From NCBI GenBank assembly GCA_030550535.1, contig JAUQPF010000046.1:40944-104943 (forward strand): a stretch of 64,000 nucleotides of DNA, in the 5' to 3' direction. Shown piece after piece: positions 16,782 to 25,701 of the stretch. Both the position numbers and the translations under genes were made by a program. The stretch is from Candidatus Bipolaricaulota bacterium (GTDB lineage: Bacteria > Bipolaricaulota > Bipolaricaulia > Bipolaricaulales > Bipolaricaulaceae). The notes under the pieces are model-generated. The model was not told the origin of the DNA. It saw only the letters and a list, made by a program, of their open reading frames with translations, and did no database searches. Within the stretch, counting starts at the first letter, position 1. Each line of letters starts with the position of its first letter.

Positions 16782-17830
16782 AGGTCCTCCTGCGGGGGAA
16801 CGAGGCCATGGCGGAGGCGGCCATCCGTGCCGGTTGCCGCTGCTACTTCTGCTACCCCATCACCCCCCAAGGGGAGCTCGTGGAGTACATGGCCCGGCAC
16901 CTCCCTCGGCATGGCGGCGTCTTTCTTCAGGCGGAAAGCGAGGTGGCCGCCATCAACATGGTGTATGGAGCCGCGGCCGCCGGCGTGCGCACCATGACCT
17001 CCTCCTCCTCCCCAGGGATCTCCCTCAAGATGGAGGGGATCTCCTACCTTGCGGGGGCACGGCTCCCCGCGGTGATCGTGAACGTCATGCGCGCCGGCCC
17101 GGGACTCGGGAACATCGCGCCCGCTCAAGGCGATTACTTCCAGGCCACCAAAGGCGGCGGGCACGGCGACTACCGCCTCATCGTCCTTGCCCCCTCCACC
17201 GTGCAGGAGGCGGCGGAACTCGTGATGCTCGCCTTCGATCTTTCGGATCGCTACCGTGTTCCCGCCATGATCCTTGCCGACGGCATGCTGGGGCAAATGA
17301 TGGAGCCCGTGGAGCTTCCCGAGCCGATCCCGCCGGGGAGGATCCCGCCCAAGCCCTGGGCCCTCACCGGGGCCAAGGATCGCGCCCCAAACGTCGTCTC
17401 CAGCTTCGACCTCGACCCTTACCGCTTCCGGGAGATCCTGCGCGCCCTCTGGGCCGTTTACCGGGAGATCGAGCGCAACGAGGTACGGTGGGAGGAGTAC
17501 GCGACGGAGGACGCGGAGCTCGTTCTTGTGGCCTACGGAACGATGGGGCGGATCTGCCGAACGGTGGTGCGGCGGGCGAGGAAGGAAGGGCTGCGGGTGG
17601 GCCTCTTTCGCCCCATCAGTCTTTGGCCCTTCCCCTATGCGCCTCTGCGCCGGCTTGCCGAGCGCGTTCCGGTCCTCCTCACCGTGGAGCTCTCCGCGGG
17701 CCAGATGTGGGAGGACGTGCGCCTGGCCGTGGAGGGGCGGGCCAAGACCCCGTTCTATGGGGAGCTTGGGGGCGTTGTGCCCACCCCGGAGGAGATCCTG
17801 AGCGAGGTGAAAAAGCATGTCCGTGGTTGA
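16778..17830 (+). CDS. vorA: 2-oxoacid:ferredoxin oxidoreductase, alpha subunit (VorB/KorA type)
   Basis: A 350-residue subunit with the pyruvate-ferredoxin-oxidoreductase N-terminal domain I/II fold: GNEAMAEAAIRAGC at the start, the FCYPITPQGEL substrate/TPP region, the SSSSPGISLKMEGISYLAG loop and a transketolase C-terminal-like domain. It is closest in pattern to proteins annotated 2-ketoisovalerate (3-methyl-2-oxobutanoate):ferredoxin oxidoreductase, so branched-chain 2-oxoacids from amino acids are the likely substrates; 2-oxoglutarate is an alternative. The ATG at 16778 overlaps the ferredoxin stop (ATGA). Confidence 0.88.
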   Translation: MKVLLRGNEAMAEAAIRAGCRCYFCYPITPQGELVEYMARHLPRHGGVFLQAESEVAAINMVYGAAAAGVRTMTSSSSPGISLKMEGISYLAGARLPAVIVNVMRAGPGLGNIAPAQGDYFQATKGGGHGDYRLIVLAPSTVQEAAELVMLAFDLSDRYRVPAMILADGMLGQMMEPVELPEPIPPGRIPPKPWALTGAKDRAPNVVSSFDLDPYRFREILRALWAVYREIERNEVRWEEYATEDAELVLVAYGTMGRICRTVVRRARKEGLRVGLFRPISLWPFPYAPLRRLAERVPVLLTVELSAGQMWEDVRLAVEGRAKTPFYGELGGVVPTPEEILSEVKKHVRG

Positions 17831-18587
17831 GACCAAAGTGCCGGCCGGTTTCGTTCCGGTTTACACCCGGCCTAAATCCCTCTCGGACAAGCGCTTCACG
17901 TACTGCCCCGGTTGCCATCATGGGATCATCACCCGCCTTGTGGCCGAAGCCATCGACGAGCTGGGGATTCAGGAGCGCACGGTGGGGGTGGCCCCCGTGG
18001 GCTGCGCTGTTTTCCTCTACGAGTTCTTCCGCTGCGATTTCGCCCAGGCCGCCCATGGCCGGGCCTGTGCGGTGGCCACGGGGATCAAACGGGCTAACCC
18101 TGATCTCATCGTGTTCACTTACCAGGGCGACGGGGACCTTGCGGCCATCGGCACCGCGGAGACCATCCACGCCGCCAACCGCGGAGAGAACATCACCGTG
18201 ATCTTCGTGAACAACCAGATCTACGGGATGACCGGAGGGGAGATGGCGCCCACCACCCTTCCTGGGATGCGCACGGTCACCACGCCCGAGGGCCGGGATG
18301 TCCGCACCACCGGCTACCCCCTTAGGATCTCGGAGATGCTGGCCCAGCTCGATGGCCCGACCTACATCACCCGTCAGGCCGTGTTCGACGTGCGCCATGT
18401 ACAGATGGCCCGGAAGGCCATCCTCAAGGCCTTCCGGAACCAACTGGAGGGGAAGGGGTTCTCCCTCGTGGAGGTGGTGGCGGCTTGCCCCACCAACCTC
18501 CGGATCCCGCCTGCGGAGGGGAACCGGTGGGTGAAGGAACAGGCCCTCAAGTACTTCCCCTTGGGCGATCTCAAGGTGCGGGATTAA
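17817..18587 (+). CDS. vorB: 2-oxoacid:ferredoxin oxidoreductase, beta (TPP-binding) subunit
   Basis: A 256-residue thiamine-diphosphate subunit: CPGCHHGIITRL near residue 29, the TPP/Mg motif QGDGDLAAIG (about 102) completed by IFVNNQIYGMTGG, and GPTYITRQ. With the alpha subunit it decarboxylates a 2-oxoacid and transfers the acyl group to CoA while reducing ferredoxin. It starts inside the end of the alpha gene (14-nt overlap), an unusually deep overlap for this cluster, indicating tight coupling. Confidence 0.92.
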   Translation: MSVVETKVPAGFVPVYTRPKSLSDKRFTYCPGCHHGIITRLVAEAIDELGIQERTVGVAPVGCAVFLYEFFRCDFAQAAHGRACAVATGIKRANPDLIVFTYQGDGDLAAIGTAETIHAANRGENITVIFVNNQIYGMTGGEMAPTTLPGMRTVTTPEGRDVRTTGYPLRISEMLAQLDGPTYITRQAVFDVRHVQMARKAILKAFRNQLEGKGFSLVEVVAACPTNLRIPPAEGNRWVKEQALKYFPLGDLKVRD

Positions 18588-18597
18588 AGGGGAGGCC

Positions 18598-19134
18598 ATG
18601 GAGATCGGGGTGATCTTCGCGGGTTTTGGGGGGCAAGGGATCCTTCTTGCGGGGAAGGTGCTGGCCCAGGCCGCGATGGAACGGGGCTTCGAGGTGACTT
18701 GGCTCCCGAGTTACGGCCCGGAGATGCGCGGCGGCACCGCCAACTGTACCGTGGTCATCGCCGATGAGCCCGTGGGCTCGCCCATCGTGGACCGGCCGCA
18801 GATCCTCGTGGCCATGAACGGCCCCTCCCTCGAGCGGTTCGGTCCCCGCGTGGCCCCGGGGGGCATGATCATCCTCAACTCCTCCTTGGTGAAGGAGCCA
18901 TCGGTCCAAGGGAATGCCCGCCTGTTGCCCATCCCCCTGAACGACATCGCGCAGGAGCTTGGGGAGGTGCGGGCGGCCAACATGGTGGCCCTGGGCGCAG
19001 TGGTCAAGGTGCTAGGCCTTTTCCCCTTGGAGGCCGCGGCGGAGGCCCTGGCCAAGGAGTTGGGGGCCCGCGGCCGGGAAAAGCTCCTTGAGGTCAATCG
19101 CCAAGCCCTTTGGCGCGGTTTCGCCTTGGCCTAG
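18598..19134 (+). CDS. vorC: 2-oxoacid:ferredoxin oxidoreductase, gamma subunit
   Basis: A 178-residue POR/KOR gamma domain: GFGGQGILLAGKVLAQAA at residues 9-26, SYGPEMRGGTANCTVVIA, and AANMVALGAVVKVLGLFP near the C-terminus. It completes the VorDABC complex. A GGGGAGG Shine-Dalgarno precedes the ATG. A short AAGAG/CTCTT hairpin follows the stop and may end the transcript, but it lacks a T-run. Confidence 0.92.
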   Translation: MEIGVIFAGFGGQGILLAGKVLAQAAMERGFEVTWLPSYGPEMRGGTANCTVVIADEPVGSPIVDRPQILVAMNGPSLERFGPRVAPGGMIILNSSLVKEPSVQGNARLLPIPLNDIAQELGEVRAANMVALGAVVKVLGLFPLEAAAEALAKELGARGREKLLEVNRQALWRGFALA

Positions 19135-19199
19135 AAGAGCTTCGCCTCTTGGTCTTTCGGCTTCGGCCGCGGATGCGATCGTCAAAGAAAAGCGATCCC

Positions 19200-19229
19200 T
19201 TGACAGCAACCCTGGTTTCTTGCTAAAAT
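19200..19229 (+). promoter_or_regulatory. Strong sigma70-type promoter before the small secreted protein
   Basis: Perfect -35 TTGACA (19200-19205), 18-nt spacer, -10 TAAAAT (19224-19229). A Shine-Dalgarno GGAGG (19241-19245) lies 5 nt before the ATG at 19251. It may also drive the following peptide-transporter operon. Confidence 0.85.
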
Positions 19230-19250
19230 GAAAACCACCGGGAGGTGGTC

Positions 19251-19637
19251 ATGCGAGGTAAACTGCTTGGGGCCCTACTCTTGGGCCTGCTCGTCGGGGT
19301 AGTCGCCTTGGGGAAGGTGGAAGCGCTTATCCCCGAGGTGGGCTACGAGGTGAAGCCCGGCGCTCCAGGGTACCTGCTCCTTGTGATCCCCAACACCTAC
19401 GGGGTGTCCCTGAACAGGTTTGGGATCTCCCTTATGGTGGAGGGGACGGTGACGGGGGCGTTGGCCCTGCAGGGCACGGGACCGGCGGTCATTGAGGGCG
19501 GCCCCATGTACTGGGTGGTGACCCTTCCTGGCGCGGGCCTCGCGCCCAAGGGCATCCTCCTTGTGAGCGTGAAGGTCCCGGCGGGGACGGACCTCAAGGC
19601 CGTGGTGGCCCGGATCGTCGGGTATCGGGTAAGCTAG
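19251..19637 (+). CDS. Small secreted protein of unknown function
   Basis: A 128-residue exported protein. A signal peptide (MRGKLLGALLLGLLVGVVA) is followed by a beta-rich, Gly/Val-rich body with VPAGTDLKAVVARIVGYRVS at the end. No family recognised; the strand pattern resembles a small immunoglobulin-like or cohesin-like sandwich, but that is only an impression. It has one of the strongest promoters in the window, so it is probably abundant. It lies 73 nt before the peptide-transporter binding protein and could share its transcript. Confidence 0.7.
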   Translation: MRGKLLGALLLGLLVGVVALGKVEALIPEVGYEVKPGAPGYLLLVIPNTYGVSLNRFGISLMVEGTVTGALALQGTGPAVIEGGPMYWVVTLPGAGLAPKGILLVSVKVPAGTDLKAVVARIVGYRVS

Positions 19638-19710
19638 ACCAGGAGGTGGAGCCGAAGCGAGTTCGTTCGCTTTCCGGTCCTAAATCCTCATGCCGTACGG
19701 GAGGGAGGAT

Positions 19711-22170
19711 ATGCGGAAGTGGTTAGTGTTGGCGTTGGTTGTGACGTTGGCCTTGGGCGCCTGGGCGCAAGTGCGCCGCGGAGCCCTGGTGGACGAAGTG
19801 GTGTTCTTCGAGGAGCCCACGCGGGCCAAGGGCATCGACATGCTTATTGCCGGTGCCGCTGATATCTATGCCTTCGCCATTCCCGAGCCCGATCTCGTGA
19901 AAAAGATTCTGGCCAACCTACACTACTATGTGTCCTACGGATCGTACAACGAACTCACCTTCAACCCCTACGGGCCGGAGTTCCGCGATGGCCGCTTGAA
20001 CCCGTTCTACCTCAAGGAAGTGCGTGAGGCCGTGAACTGGCTCATCGACCGCGATTACATGGTTCAGGAGTTCTACGGCGGCGTGGGCGCAGTGCCCCGG
20101 TACCTCGCGATCACTCCGAGCTTCCCGGACTATGCCCGCTTGGCCGATGTGGCCCGGGCTTTGGAGCTCAAATACGCCCCCAACCCCGAGAAGGCCAAGG
20201 CCATCATCTTTGAGAAGATGAGGGAGCTCGGGGCGGAGCTTGTGGACGGCAAGTGGTACTACAAAGGCCAGCCCGTGGTCCTGACCTTCCTCATCCGCGT
20301 GGAGGACGAGCGCCGCCTCATCGGCGACTACGTGGCCACGCTGTTTGAGGGCCTGGGCTTCGAGGTGGAGCGGCTCTTCAAGACCGCCCGCGAGGCTTCC
20401 CCCTTGTGGATCGGCGCGGACCCCGCGGACGGCACGTTCCACGTGTACACCGGCGGTTGGGTGACCACGGCCATCTCCCGCGACCAGGGCGGGAACTTCA
20501 ACTTCTTCTACACCCCGCGCGGCCGGCCTGAGCTCCTTTGGCAAGCATATAAGCCCGATCCCGAGTTCGACGAGATCGCTGACCGCTTGGCCCGCCGCGA
20601 CTTCAAGTCCATCGAGGAGCGCAACCAGCTCTTCGCCCGCGCCCTTGAGCTCTCCATGAAGGACTCCGCCCGTGTGTGGTGCACGAACCTTGTGGGCTAC
20701 AGCCCGGTGGGCAAGAACGTGCGGGTGGCCGCGGACCTCGCCGGCGGCGTGTACGGGGCCTGGCTCTGGAGCCGCACGGTGCACTTTGTGGATGCCGCGG
20801 GCAAGCCCGTCCCGGGCGGCACCCTCCGCATCGCCCAGCCCTCCATGCTCACGGAGCCCTGGAACGCTGTGGCCGGCACGAACTGGATCTTCGACATGAT
20901 GATCATCCGGGGTGTCTCCGACTACGATACCTTGCCGGATCCCTATACGGGCTTGTATTACCCGCAGTTGGTACAGAAGGCTGAAGTGTACGTGAAAGAG
21001 GGGCTCCCGGTGATGAAAACCTTGGACTGGGTGGAACTCAAATTCCTTCCCGAAATCAAGGTGCCGGAGGATGCCTGGGCGGACTGGGATCCTGTGGCCC
21101 AGCGGTTCATCACCGCTGCAGAACGGTTCCCTGAGGGCGCCACCGCCAACACCAAAGTCGTATGTTACTACCCTGAGGACCTGTACGAGCGTCTCTGGCA
21201 CGACGGGTCCAAGTGGTCCCTGGCCGACGGCCTGCTGGCCTTCATCCTGACCTTCGAGCGGGCCAAGCCGGAGAGCCCCATTTACGATGAGGCTGCAAAA
21301 CCCGCGTTTGACACGTTTATGCGCCACTTCAAGGGCCTCAAGATCCTCTCCGTTAAGCCCCTCGTGTTCGAGGTCTACAGCGACCTGTGGTACCTCGACG
21401 CGGAATGGATCGCTGCCGGGCGCACGGGTTACCTCATGCCGCAGTACGCGCAGGGTGTGTCTCCCTGGCACGTGATTGCTCTTGGCATCCAGGCCGAGGC
21501 TGCTAAAGAGCTCGCGTTTTCTTCGTCCAAGGCGAAGAGGCTGGGCGTGGAGTGGATGAACTACCTCGCCGGGCCAAGCTTGGCCATCCTCACCCGCTAC
21601 CTCGAGGAGAACCTCGCCACTGGCTACATCCCGTTCGAGAGCGTTCTTGGCCAGTACGTGTCCAAGGACGAGGCCATCGCTCGTTACCAGAACCTCAAGG
21701 CCTGGTACGAGGCCAAGGAGCATCTGTGGGTGGCCAACGGCCCGCTGTATGTGGACACGGTGAAGCCCGTGGAGAAGGTGGTCGTCCTCAAGAACTTCGA
21801 GGCCTTCGCGGATCCCGCGGACAAGTGGCTGGTCTTCGCTGAGCCCAAGATCGCCGAGGTGGAGGTCGCGGCGCCTGCGCCGGTTCTCCGCCGCGGCGCC
21901 CCCTGGGACTTCCTCGTGGAGGTCACCTTCAAGGATCAGCCCTATCCGCTGGGGGAGATCGACTTCGTGACCTACCTCCTCTTCGACGCCGAGGGGAACC
22001 TCGTGCTTTCTGGGCGGGCCGAACCGGTGAAGGACGGCCTGTTTGTGGTGAGCGTGCCGGCGGACAAGACCGCGGGCCTGCCGGTGGGCTCTATCCGCAT
22101 CGAGGTGGCCGTGGCTTCCAAGGTCGTGGCCATCCCGTCCTTTGCCCAGGCCACGTTCACCGTGTTCTAG
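19711..22170 (+). CDS. Oligopeptide ABC substrate-binding protein, apparently circularly permuted (operon 2)
   Basis: An 819-residue exported binding protein: signal peptide MRKWLVLALVVTLALGAWA, then SBP_bac_5 segments in swapped order. The part usually in the C-terminal half comes first: VDEVVFFEEPTRAKGIDMLI near residue 25, NPFYLKEVREAVNWLIDRDY near 95. The part usually at the N-terminus comes second: GGTLRIAQPSML near 370, WHDGSKWSLADGLLAFILTF near 496. In the binding protein at 10070 the matching motifs have the opposite order. A beta-sandwich-like tail of about 120 residues ends the protein. ATG 19711 is chosen for its GGGAGG site and the signal peptide. A strong terminator follows. Confidence 0.85.
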   Translation: MRKWLVLALVVTLALGAWAQVRRGALVDEVVFFEEPTRAKGIDMLIAGAADIYAFAIPEPDLVKKILANLHYYVSYGSYNELTFNPYGPEFRDGRLNPFYLKEVREAVNWLIDRDYMVQEFYGGVGAVPRYLAITPSFPDYARLADVARALELKYAPNPEKAKAIIFEKMRELGAELVDGKWYYKGQPVVLTFLIRVEDERRLIGDYVATLFEGLGFEVERLFKTAREASPLWIGADPADGTFHVYTGGWVTTAISRDQGGNFNFFYTPRGRPELLWQAYKPDPEFDEIADRLARRDFKSIEERNQLFARALELSMKDSARVWCTNLVGYSPVGKNVRVAADLAGGVYGAWLWSRTVHFVDAAGKPVPGGTLRIAQPSMLTEPWNAVAGTNWIFDMMIIRGVSDYDTLPDPYTGLYYPQLVQKAEVYVKEGLPVMKTLDWVELKFLPEIKVPEDAWADWDPVAQRFITAAERFPEGATANTKVVCYYPEDLYERLWHDGSKWSLADGLLAFILTFERAKPESPIYDEAAKPAFDTFMRHFKGLKILSVKPLVFEVYSDLWYLDAEWIAAGRTGYLMPQYAQGVSPWHVIALGIQAEAAKELAFSSSKAKRLGVEWMNYLAGPSLAILTRYLEENLATGYIPFESVLGQYVSKDEAIARYQNLKAWYEAKEHLWVANGPLYVDTVKPVEKVVVLKNFEAFADPADKWLVFAEPKIAEVEVAAPAPVLRRGAPWDFLVEVTFKDQPYPLGEIDFVTYLLFDAEGNLVLSGRAEPVKDGLFVVSVPADKTAGLPVGSIRIEVAVASKVVAIPSFAQATFTVF

Positions 22171-22190
22171 GTCCGATAACGGAAGTGGAG

Positions 22191-22224
22191 AGGGCGCCGG
22201 TTGCACCCGGCGCCCTTTTTCTTT
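22191..22224 (+). terminator. Intra-operon rho-independent terminator after the binding protein (operon 2)
   Basis: A perfect 10-bp stem AGGGCGCCGG/CCGGCGCCCT (22191-22200 and 22207-22216) with a 6-nt loop, followed by TTTTCTTTA. It lies between the binding protein and the permeases, so readthrough would set the permease level below that of the binding protein. Confidence 0.9.
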
Positions 22225-22254
22225 AGGATCGCCCGCGTACGGAGGCGAGCGGTA

Positions 22255-23337
22255 ATGTTGGAGAACTTGCGGCGTCTGGGCTCGTATATGATGGTGCGAG
22301 GACTCCTCCTTTTCCTCACGGTGGCCGTGGCCATTTGGCTCATCATCATCATTGCTAACCTGGGCGGGGCCATGGACAAGGTCATCGAGTCGGAGATCAA
22401 GGAGCGCGTGGGCGCCATGCTCCAGAACCCCGACATCCAGCAGCTTCCGGCGGCTGAGCGTCTTCGGATCTATGAACAAAACGTGGAAATCTTGCGGCGT
22501 CAGTACGGTCTGGACCGCCCGTTCATCGAGCGCGCTGTGCGCTACCTTCTCAACGGCATCACCCTTAACTTCGGATATGCCGACCGCCTCACGAGCGACA
22601 CCGGTTCCAAACAAGTGAAACTGATCCTCCTTGAGCGCCTGCCGCACACGCTGCTTCTTTGGGGGACGTCCCAAGTCATCCTGTTCTTCCTCTCGGTGTT
22701 CATCGCCTTGATGCTTTCCCGCCGCTACGGCTCGCTGGCGGACCGGCTGGCGGTGGCCCTGGCCCCCACCTCCGCGCCCCCGGCCTGGTTCTATGGGATC
22801 CTCCTCATCCTGATCTTCGCTTCCATCCTGCGGGTGCTCCCCTATGGGGGGTTCGTGGAGGCCCCGCCCCCGCCCACCCGCCTGGGCTATGCCCTCAGCG
22901 TCCTCAAGCACATGACGCTGCCCGTCCTCTCCGTCATCATCGGCGGGATTTTTTCGGCGATCTATAGCTGGCGCACGTTTTTCCTCATTTACTCCAGCGA
23001 GGATTACGTGGAGCTGGCGCGAGCCAAGGGGCTGCCGGGGCGGGTCATCGAGCGGCGCTACATCCTGCGCCCCACCCTCCCCCCCATCATCACCAACTTC
23101 GCCATGATGCTCATCGCGGTGTGGATGGGCGGGATCATCACGGAGACGGTGTTTGCCTGGCCAGGATTGGGTCGTCGCCTCTATGAGGCCATTGGCGCCA
23201 ACGACACCGCCGTCATCGTCGGCGCCAACGCCCTCTACGGGTACCTCCTGGCCATCAGCGTGTTCGTCTTAGACATCCTCTACGCGGCGCTGGACCCGCG
23301 GGTGCGCGTGGGTGCCGTGGGAGGGCAGCGGCTATGA
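22255..23337 (+). CDS. dppB: Oligopeptide ABC permease DppB-like (operon 2)
   Basis: A 360-residue inner-membrane permease. After the first helix (LLLFLTVAVAIWLIIIIANL) there is a charged extracytoplasmic segment (about 40-95). Then come the RRQYGLDRPF region, the ERLPHTLLL start of the transport domain, and the EAA-type loop YVELARAKGLPGRVIERRYI. It pairs with the permease encoded next to form the channel. The GGAGG at 22241-22245 and ATG 22255 set the start, 9 nt apart. The stop overlaps the next gene by 4 nt. Confidence 0.88.
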   Translation: MLENLRRLGSYMMVRGLLLFLTVAVAIWLIIIIANLGGAMDKVIESEIKERVGAMLQNPDIQQLPAAERLRIYEQNVEILRRQYGLDRPFIERAVRYLLNGITLNFGYADRLTSDTGSKQVKLILLERLPHTLLLWGTSQVILFFLSVFIALMLSRRYGSLADRLAVALAPTSAPPAWFYGILLILIFASILRVLPYGGFVEAPPPPTRLGYALSVLKHMTLPVLSVIIGGIFSAIYSWRTFFLIYSSEDYVELARAKGLPGRVIERRYILRPTLPPIITNFAMMLIAVWMGGIITETVFAWPGLGRRLYEAIGANDTAVIVGANALYGYLLAISVFVLDILYAALDPRVRVGAVGGQRL

Positions 23338-24680
23338 CCCTGTGGATGCGGCTTAAAGAGCTTCGGCGTTATCCCTCGGCCCTGATCGGCGTGGCCGTCA
23401 TCGCCCTCCTTTTGCTCATGTCCGTGTATGCCGTCATTCGCTACCCCTATTCCCAGGCGATCTCGTTGTGGCGGGCGGGGGAGCGCACATGGATCGAGAA
23501 CCCCCGCAACGCCGCGCCGTTTTGGTACAACTGGTTCGGGGCCGATCTGCCCCTCACGGTCAAGGTGAACTTGAACGAAGCTCGCCTCGTGGACCAGCAG
23601 GATCTGGGCGGTGGGGTGCGCCGACGCCTCCTGGTGCTGAGCTTTGATTACCCCTGGCGGGGGGGGTTCCCCACGGAAATCGCGCTTTTCTACGACACGA
23701 CGTTCCAGCGGGCGGCGCCCCAGGCGGTGCTCTCCTGGCGCACGCCCGATGGCCGAGAGGTTCCGCTGGGGACGCAGACCTTGCGCGGATCGGGGCGCTA
23801 CCTCCTTTCGGGCGATTCCACCCTGGCCCGCCGCCTAGGTGCCCCTCCCCAGGAGGCTCTGTTCCGGGACGTGCGCCTGGGGCCGAACGGGGTTAGGGCG
23901 GACCGCCCCCTGCCCGGCCGGTACGAGCTTTACGTGGACCTGTACACGTTCGAGCCCGACACCAAGGTGGACCTTAGGCTCGTGGTGTACGGGCAACTCC
24001 ACGGCTGGGCCGGCACGGACCACCTCCGGCGGGACATCACCATCGCCCTCCTTTGGGGAGCGCCCATCGCCATCGCCTTCGGGATGAGCGCGGCCCTCAC
24101 CCTGACCCTTTGGTACCTGTTCATCTCCGCGCTCGGGGCGTGGTACGGGGGCTGGGTGGATGCCCTTGTGGATCGGCTCACCGAGCTGCGCATGATCCTC
24201 CCCCTTTTGCCCATCCTGGTGATGGTGGGCATGTTCTGGAGCCGTAGCATCTGGCTGATCCTTGCGGTGCTCATCCTCTATGGCCTCATTGGCGGAAGCA
24301 AGGGGTATCGGGCCATGTACATGCAGGCCCGGGCCTTCCCGTACATTGAGGCCGCCCGGGCCTACGGCGCCAGCAACTTCCGCATCGTCCGGCGTTATCT
24401 CGTGCCGCGCTTCCTGCCCCTGGCCATCCCGGCGTTCGTGAACGCCATCCCTGGGTACGTGTTCCTGGAGGCCTCCCTGGCCATCCTGGGCCTGGGCGAC
24501 CCGCTCCTGCCCACCTGGGGCAAGCTCATTCAGGACGCGTACTCCCGGGGCGCGCTGTACCTGGGCTATTACTACTGGATCCTCATCCCGGCGGCCATGC
24601 TTTTCCTCACTGGCGTGGGCTTTGCCTTCGTGGGTTTTGCCCTGGACCGCGTGTTCAACCCGCGCTTGCGGAGCCTCTAG
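23334..24680 (+). CDS. dppC: Oligopeptide ABC permease DppC-like with large extracytoplasmic insert (operon 2)
   Basis: A 448-residue permease, about 130-150 residues longer than usual DppC. After the first helix (LIGVAVIALLLLMSVYAVI, about 17-37) comes a beta-rich soluble domain to about residue 225. Only then does the HGWAGTDHLRRD motif appear, which in ordinary DppC (for example the one at 13213) lies soon after the first helix. Five helices and the loop YIEAARAYGASNFRIVRRYL follow. The protein ends NPRLRSL. The extra domain faces the binding protein and may dock the permuted binding protein encoded in the same operon; that is inference. Confidence 0.87.
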   Translation: MTLWMRLKELRRYPSALIGVAVIALLLLMSVYAVIRYPYSQAISLWRAGERTWIENPRNAAPFWYNWFGADLPLTVKVNLNEARLVDQQDLGGGVRRRLLVLSFDYPWRGGFPTEIALFYDTTFQRAAPQAVLSWRTPDGREVPLGTQTLRGSGRYLLSGDSTLARRLGAPPQEALFRDVRLGPNGVRADRPLPGRYELYVDLYTFEPDTKVDLRLVVYGQLHGWAGTDHLRRDITIALLWGAPIAIAFGMSAALTLTLWYLFISALGAWYGGWVDALVDRLTELRMILPLLPILVMVGMFWSRSIWLILAVLILYGLIGGSKGYRAMYMQARAFPYIEAARAYGASNFRIVRRYLVPRFLPLAIPAFVNAIPGYVFLEASLAILGLGDPLLPTWGKLIQDAYSRGALYLGYYYWILIPAAMLFLTGVGFAFVGFALDRVFNPRLRSL

Positions 24681-24689
24681 GGGTGAACG

Positions 24690-25697
24690 ATGATGGAGCG
24701 CACAGAGCCTCAAACCAGCTCCGGTGTGGTGGGAACAGCCTCCGAGGAGCCCCTGCTTCAGGTGAACAACCTCCGGCTCTACTTCCGCACGACGAAGGGC
24801 GTGGTCCAAGCGGTGGACGACGTGTCCTTCGTGTTGGGCCGGCGGCGGTCCCTGACCATCCTCGGGGAGTCCGGCTGCGGCAAGACCTCCTTGGCCCGGG
24901 CCCTCTTGCGGCTTTTACCCCGCAACGTCCACACCTTCAGCGGCGAGATCGTCCTTGAGGGCGTGGACCTCATGAAGATGAACGACGAGTGGTTCCGCAA
25001 GGAGATCCGCTGGCGCAAGATCTCCTATGTGCCCCAGGCCTCCATGAACGCCATGAACCCTGTGCTGCGCGTGGGCTACCAGATCGCCGAGCCCTTGATC
25101 CTGCACCAGCGGGCCTCCCGGGAGGAGGCCTACAAGCGGGCCGAGGAGGTGGCCCGGTTCGTGGGCCTGCCCGTGGACTTCCTCAACCGTTACGCCTTCG
25201 AGCTTTCGGGCGGGATGCGCCAGCGCGCCATCATCGCCATGGCCCTCATCACCAATCCCCGGTTAATCCTTCTCGATGAGCCCACTTCGGCCTTGGACGT
25301 GCTCACCCAGGCCAACATCATGAACTCCTTGAAGCACATAAAGCGGGTGTTTGATGTGACCTACATCCTCATCACCCACGACATCGCCACGTCCAGCGAG
25401 CTTGCCGATGAGGTGTTGGTGATGTACGCCGGGCACCTGGTCGAGCACAGCCCGGCCGAAGTTTTCTACAAGAGCCCCTCCCACCCCTACGCGCAAAAGC
25501 TCATGGCCAGCGTGCCCACCCTGCGGGAGGACAAGGCCCTGGAGTTCATCCCTGGCCGGCCGCCCAGCCTCATCAACCCACCCAAGGGTTGCCGCTTCGC
25601 CCCCCGCTGCCCCAAACGCTTCGACAAGTGCGACCAGGAGCCCCCGCTTTTCGCGCTCGACGGCGGGCGTGTGGTGAAGTGCTGGCTGGCGAGGTGA
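24690..25697 (+). CDS. dppD: Oligopeptide ABC ATPase DppD-like (operon 2)
   Basis: A 335-residue cytosolic ATPase: Walker A GESGCGKTSLA, Q-loop YVPQASMNAMNP, signature ELSGGMRQRAIIAMAL, Walker B RLILLDEPTSALD, H-loop LITHDIA, and the C-terminal oligopeptide-transporter region with GCRFAPRCPKRFDKC. About 25 extra N-terminal residues precede the usual start (LLQVNNLRLYF). Two adjacent ATGs (24690, 24693) are possible. It is followed within 4 nt by the second ATPase. Confidence 0.93.
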   Translation: MMERTEPQTSSGVVGTASEEPLLQVNNLRLYFRTTKGVVQAVDDVSFVLGRRRSLTILGESGCGKTSLARALLRLLPRNVHTFSGEIVLEGVDLMKMNDEWFRKEIRWRKISYVPQASMNAMNPVLRVGYQIAEPLILHQRASREEAYKRAEEVARFVGLPVDFLNRYAFELSGGMRQRAIIAMALITNPRLILLDEPTSALDVLTQANIMNSLKHIKRVFDVTYILITHDIATSSELADEVLVMYAGHLVEHSPAEVFYKSPSHPYAQKLMASVPTLREDKALEFIPGRPPSLINPPKGCRFAPRCPKRFDKCDQEPPLFALDGGRVVKCWLAR

Positions 25698-25701
25698 GGT
25701 C

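Noticed and set aside
19918..22911. A 997-codon open frame on the minus strand opposite the binding protein and permease genes
   Set aside because: It mirrors strongly coding plus-strand genes, has low-complexity His/Gly/Glu-rich content and no homology. Such shadows are expected at this GC content.
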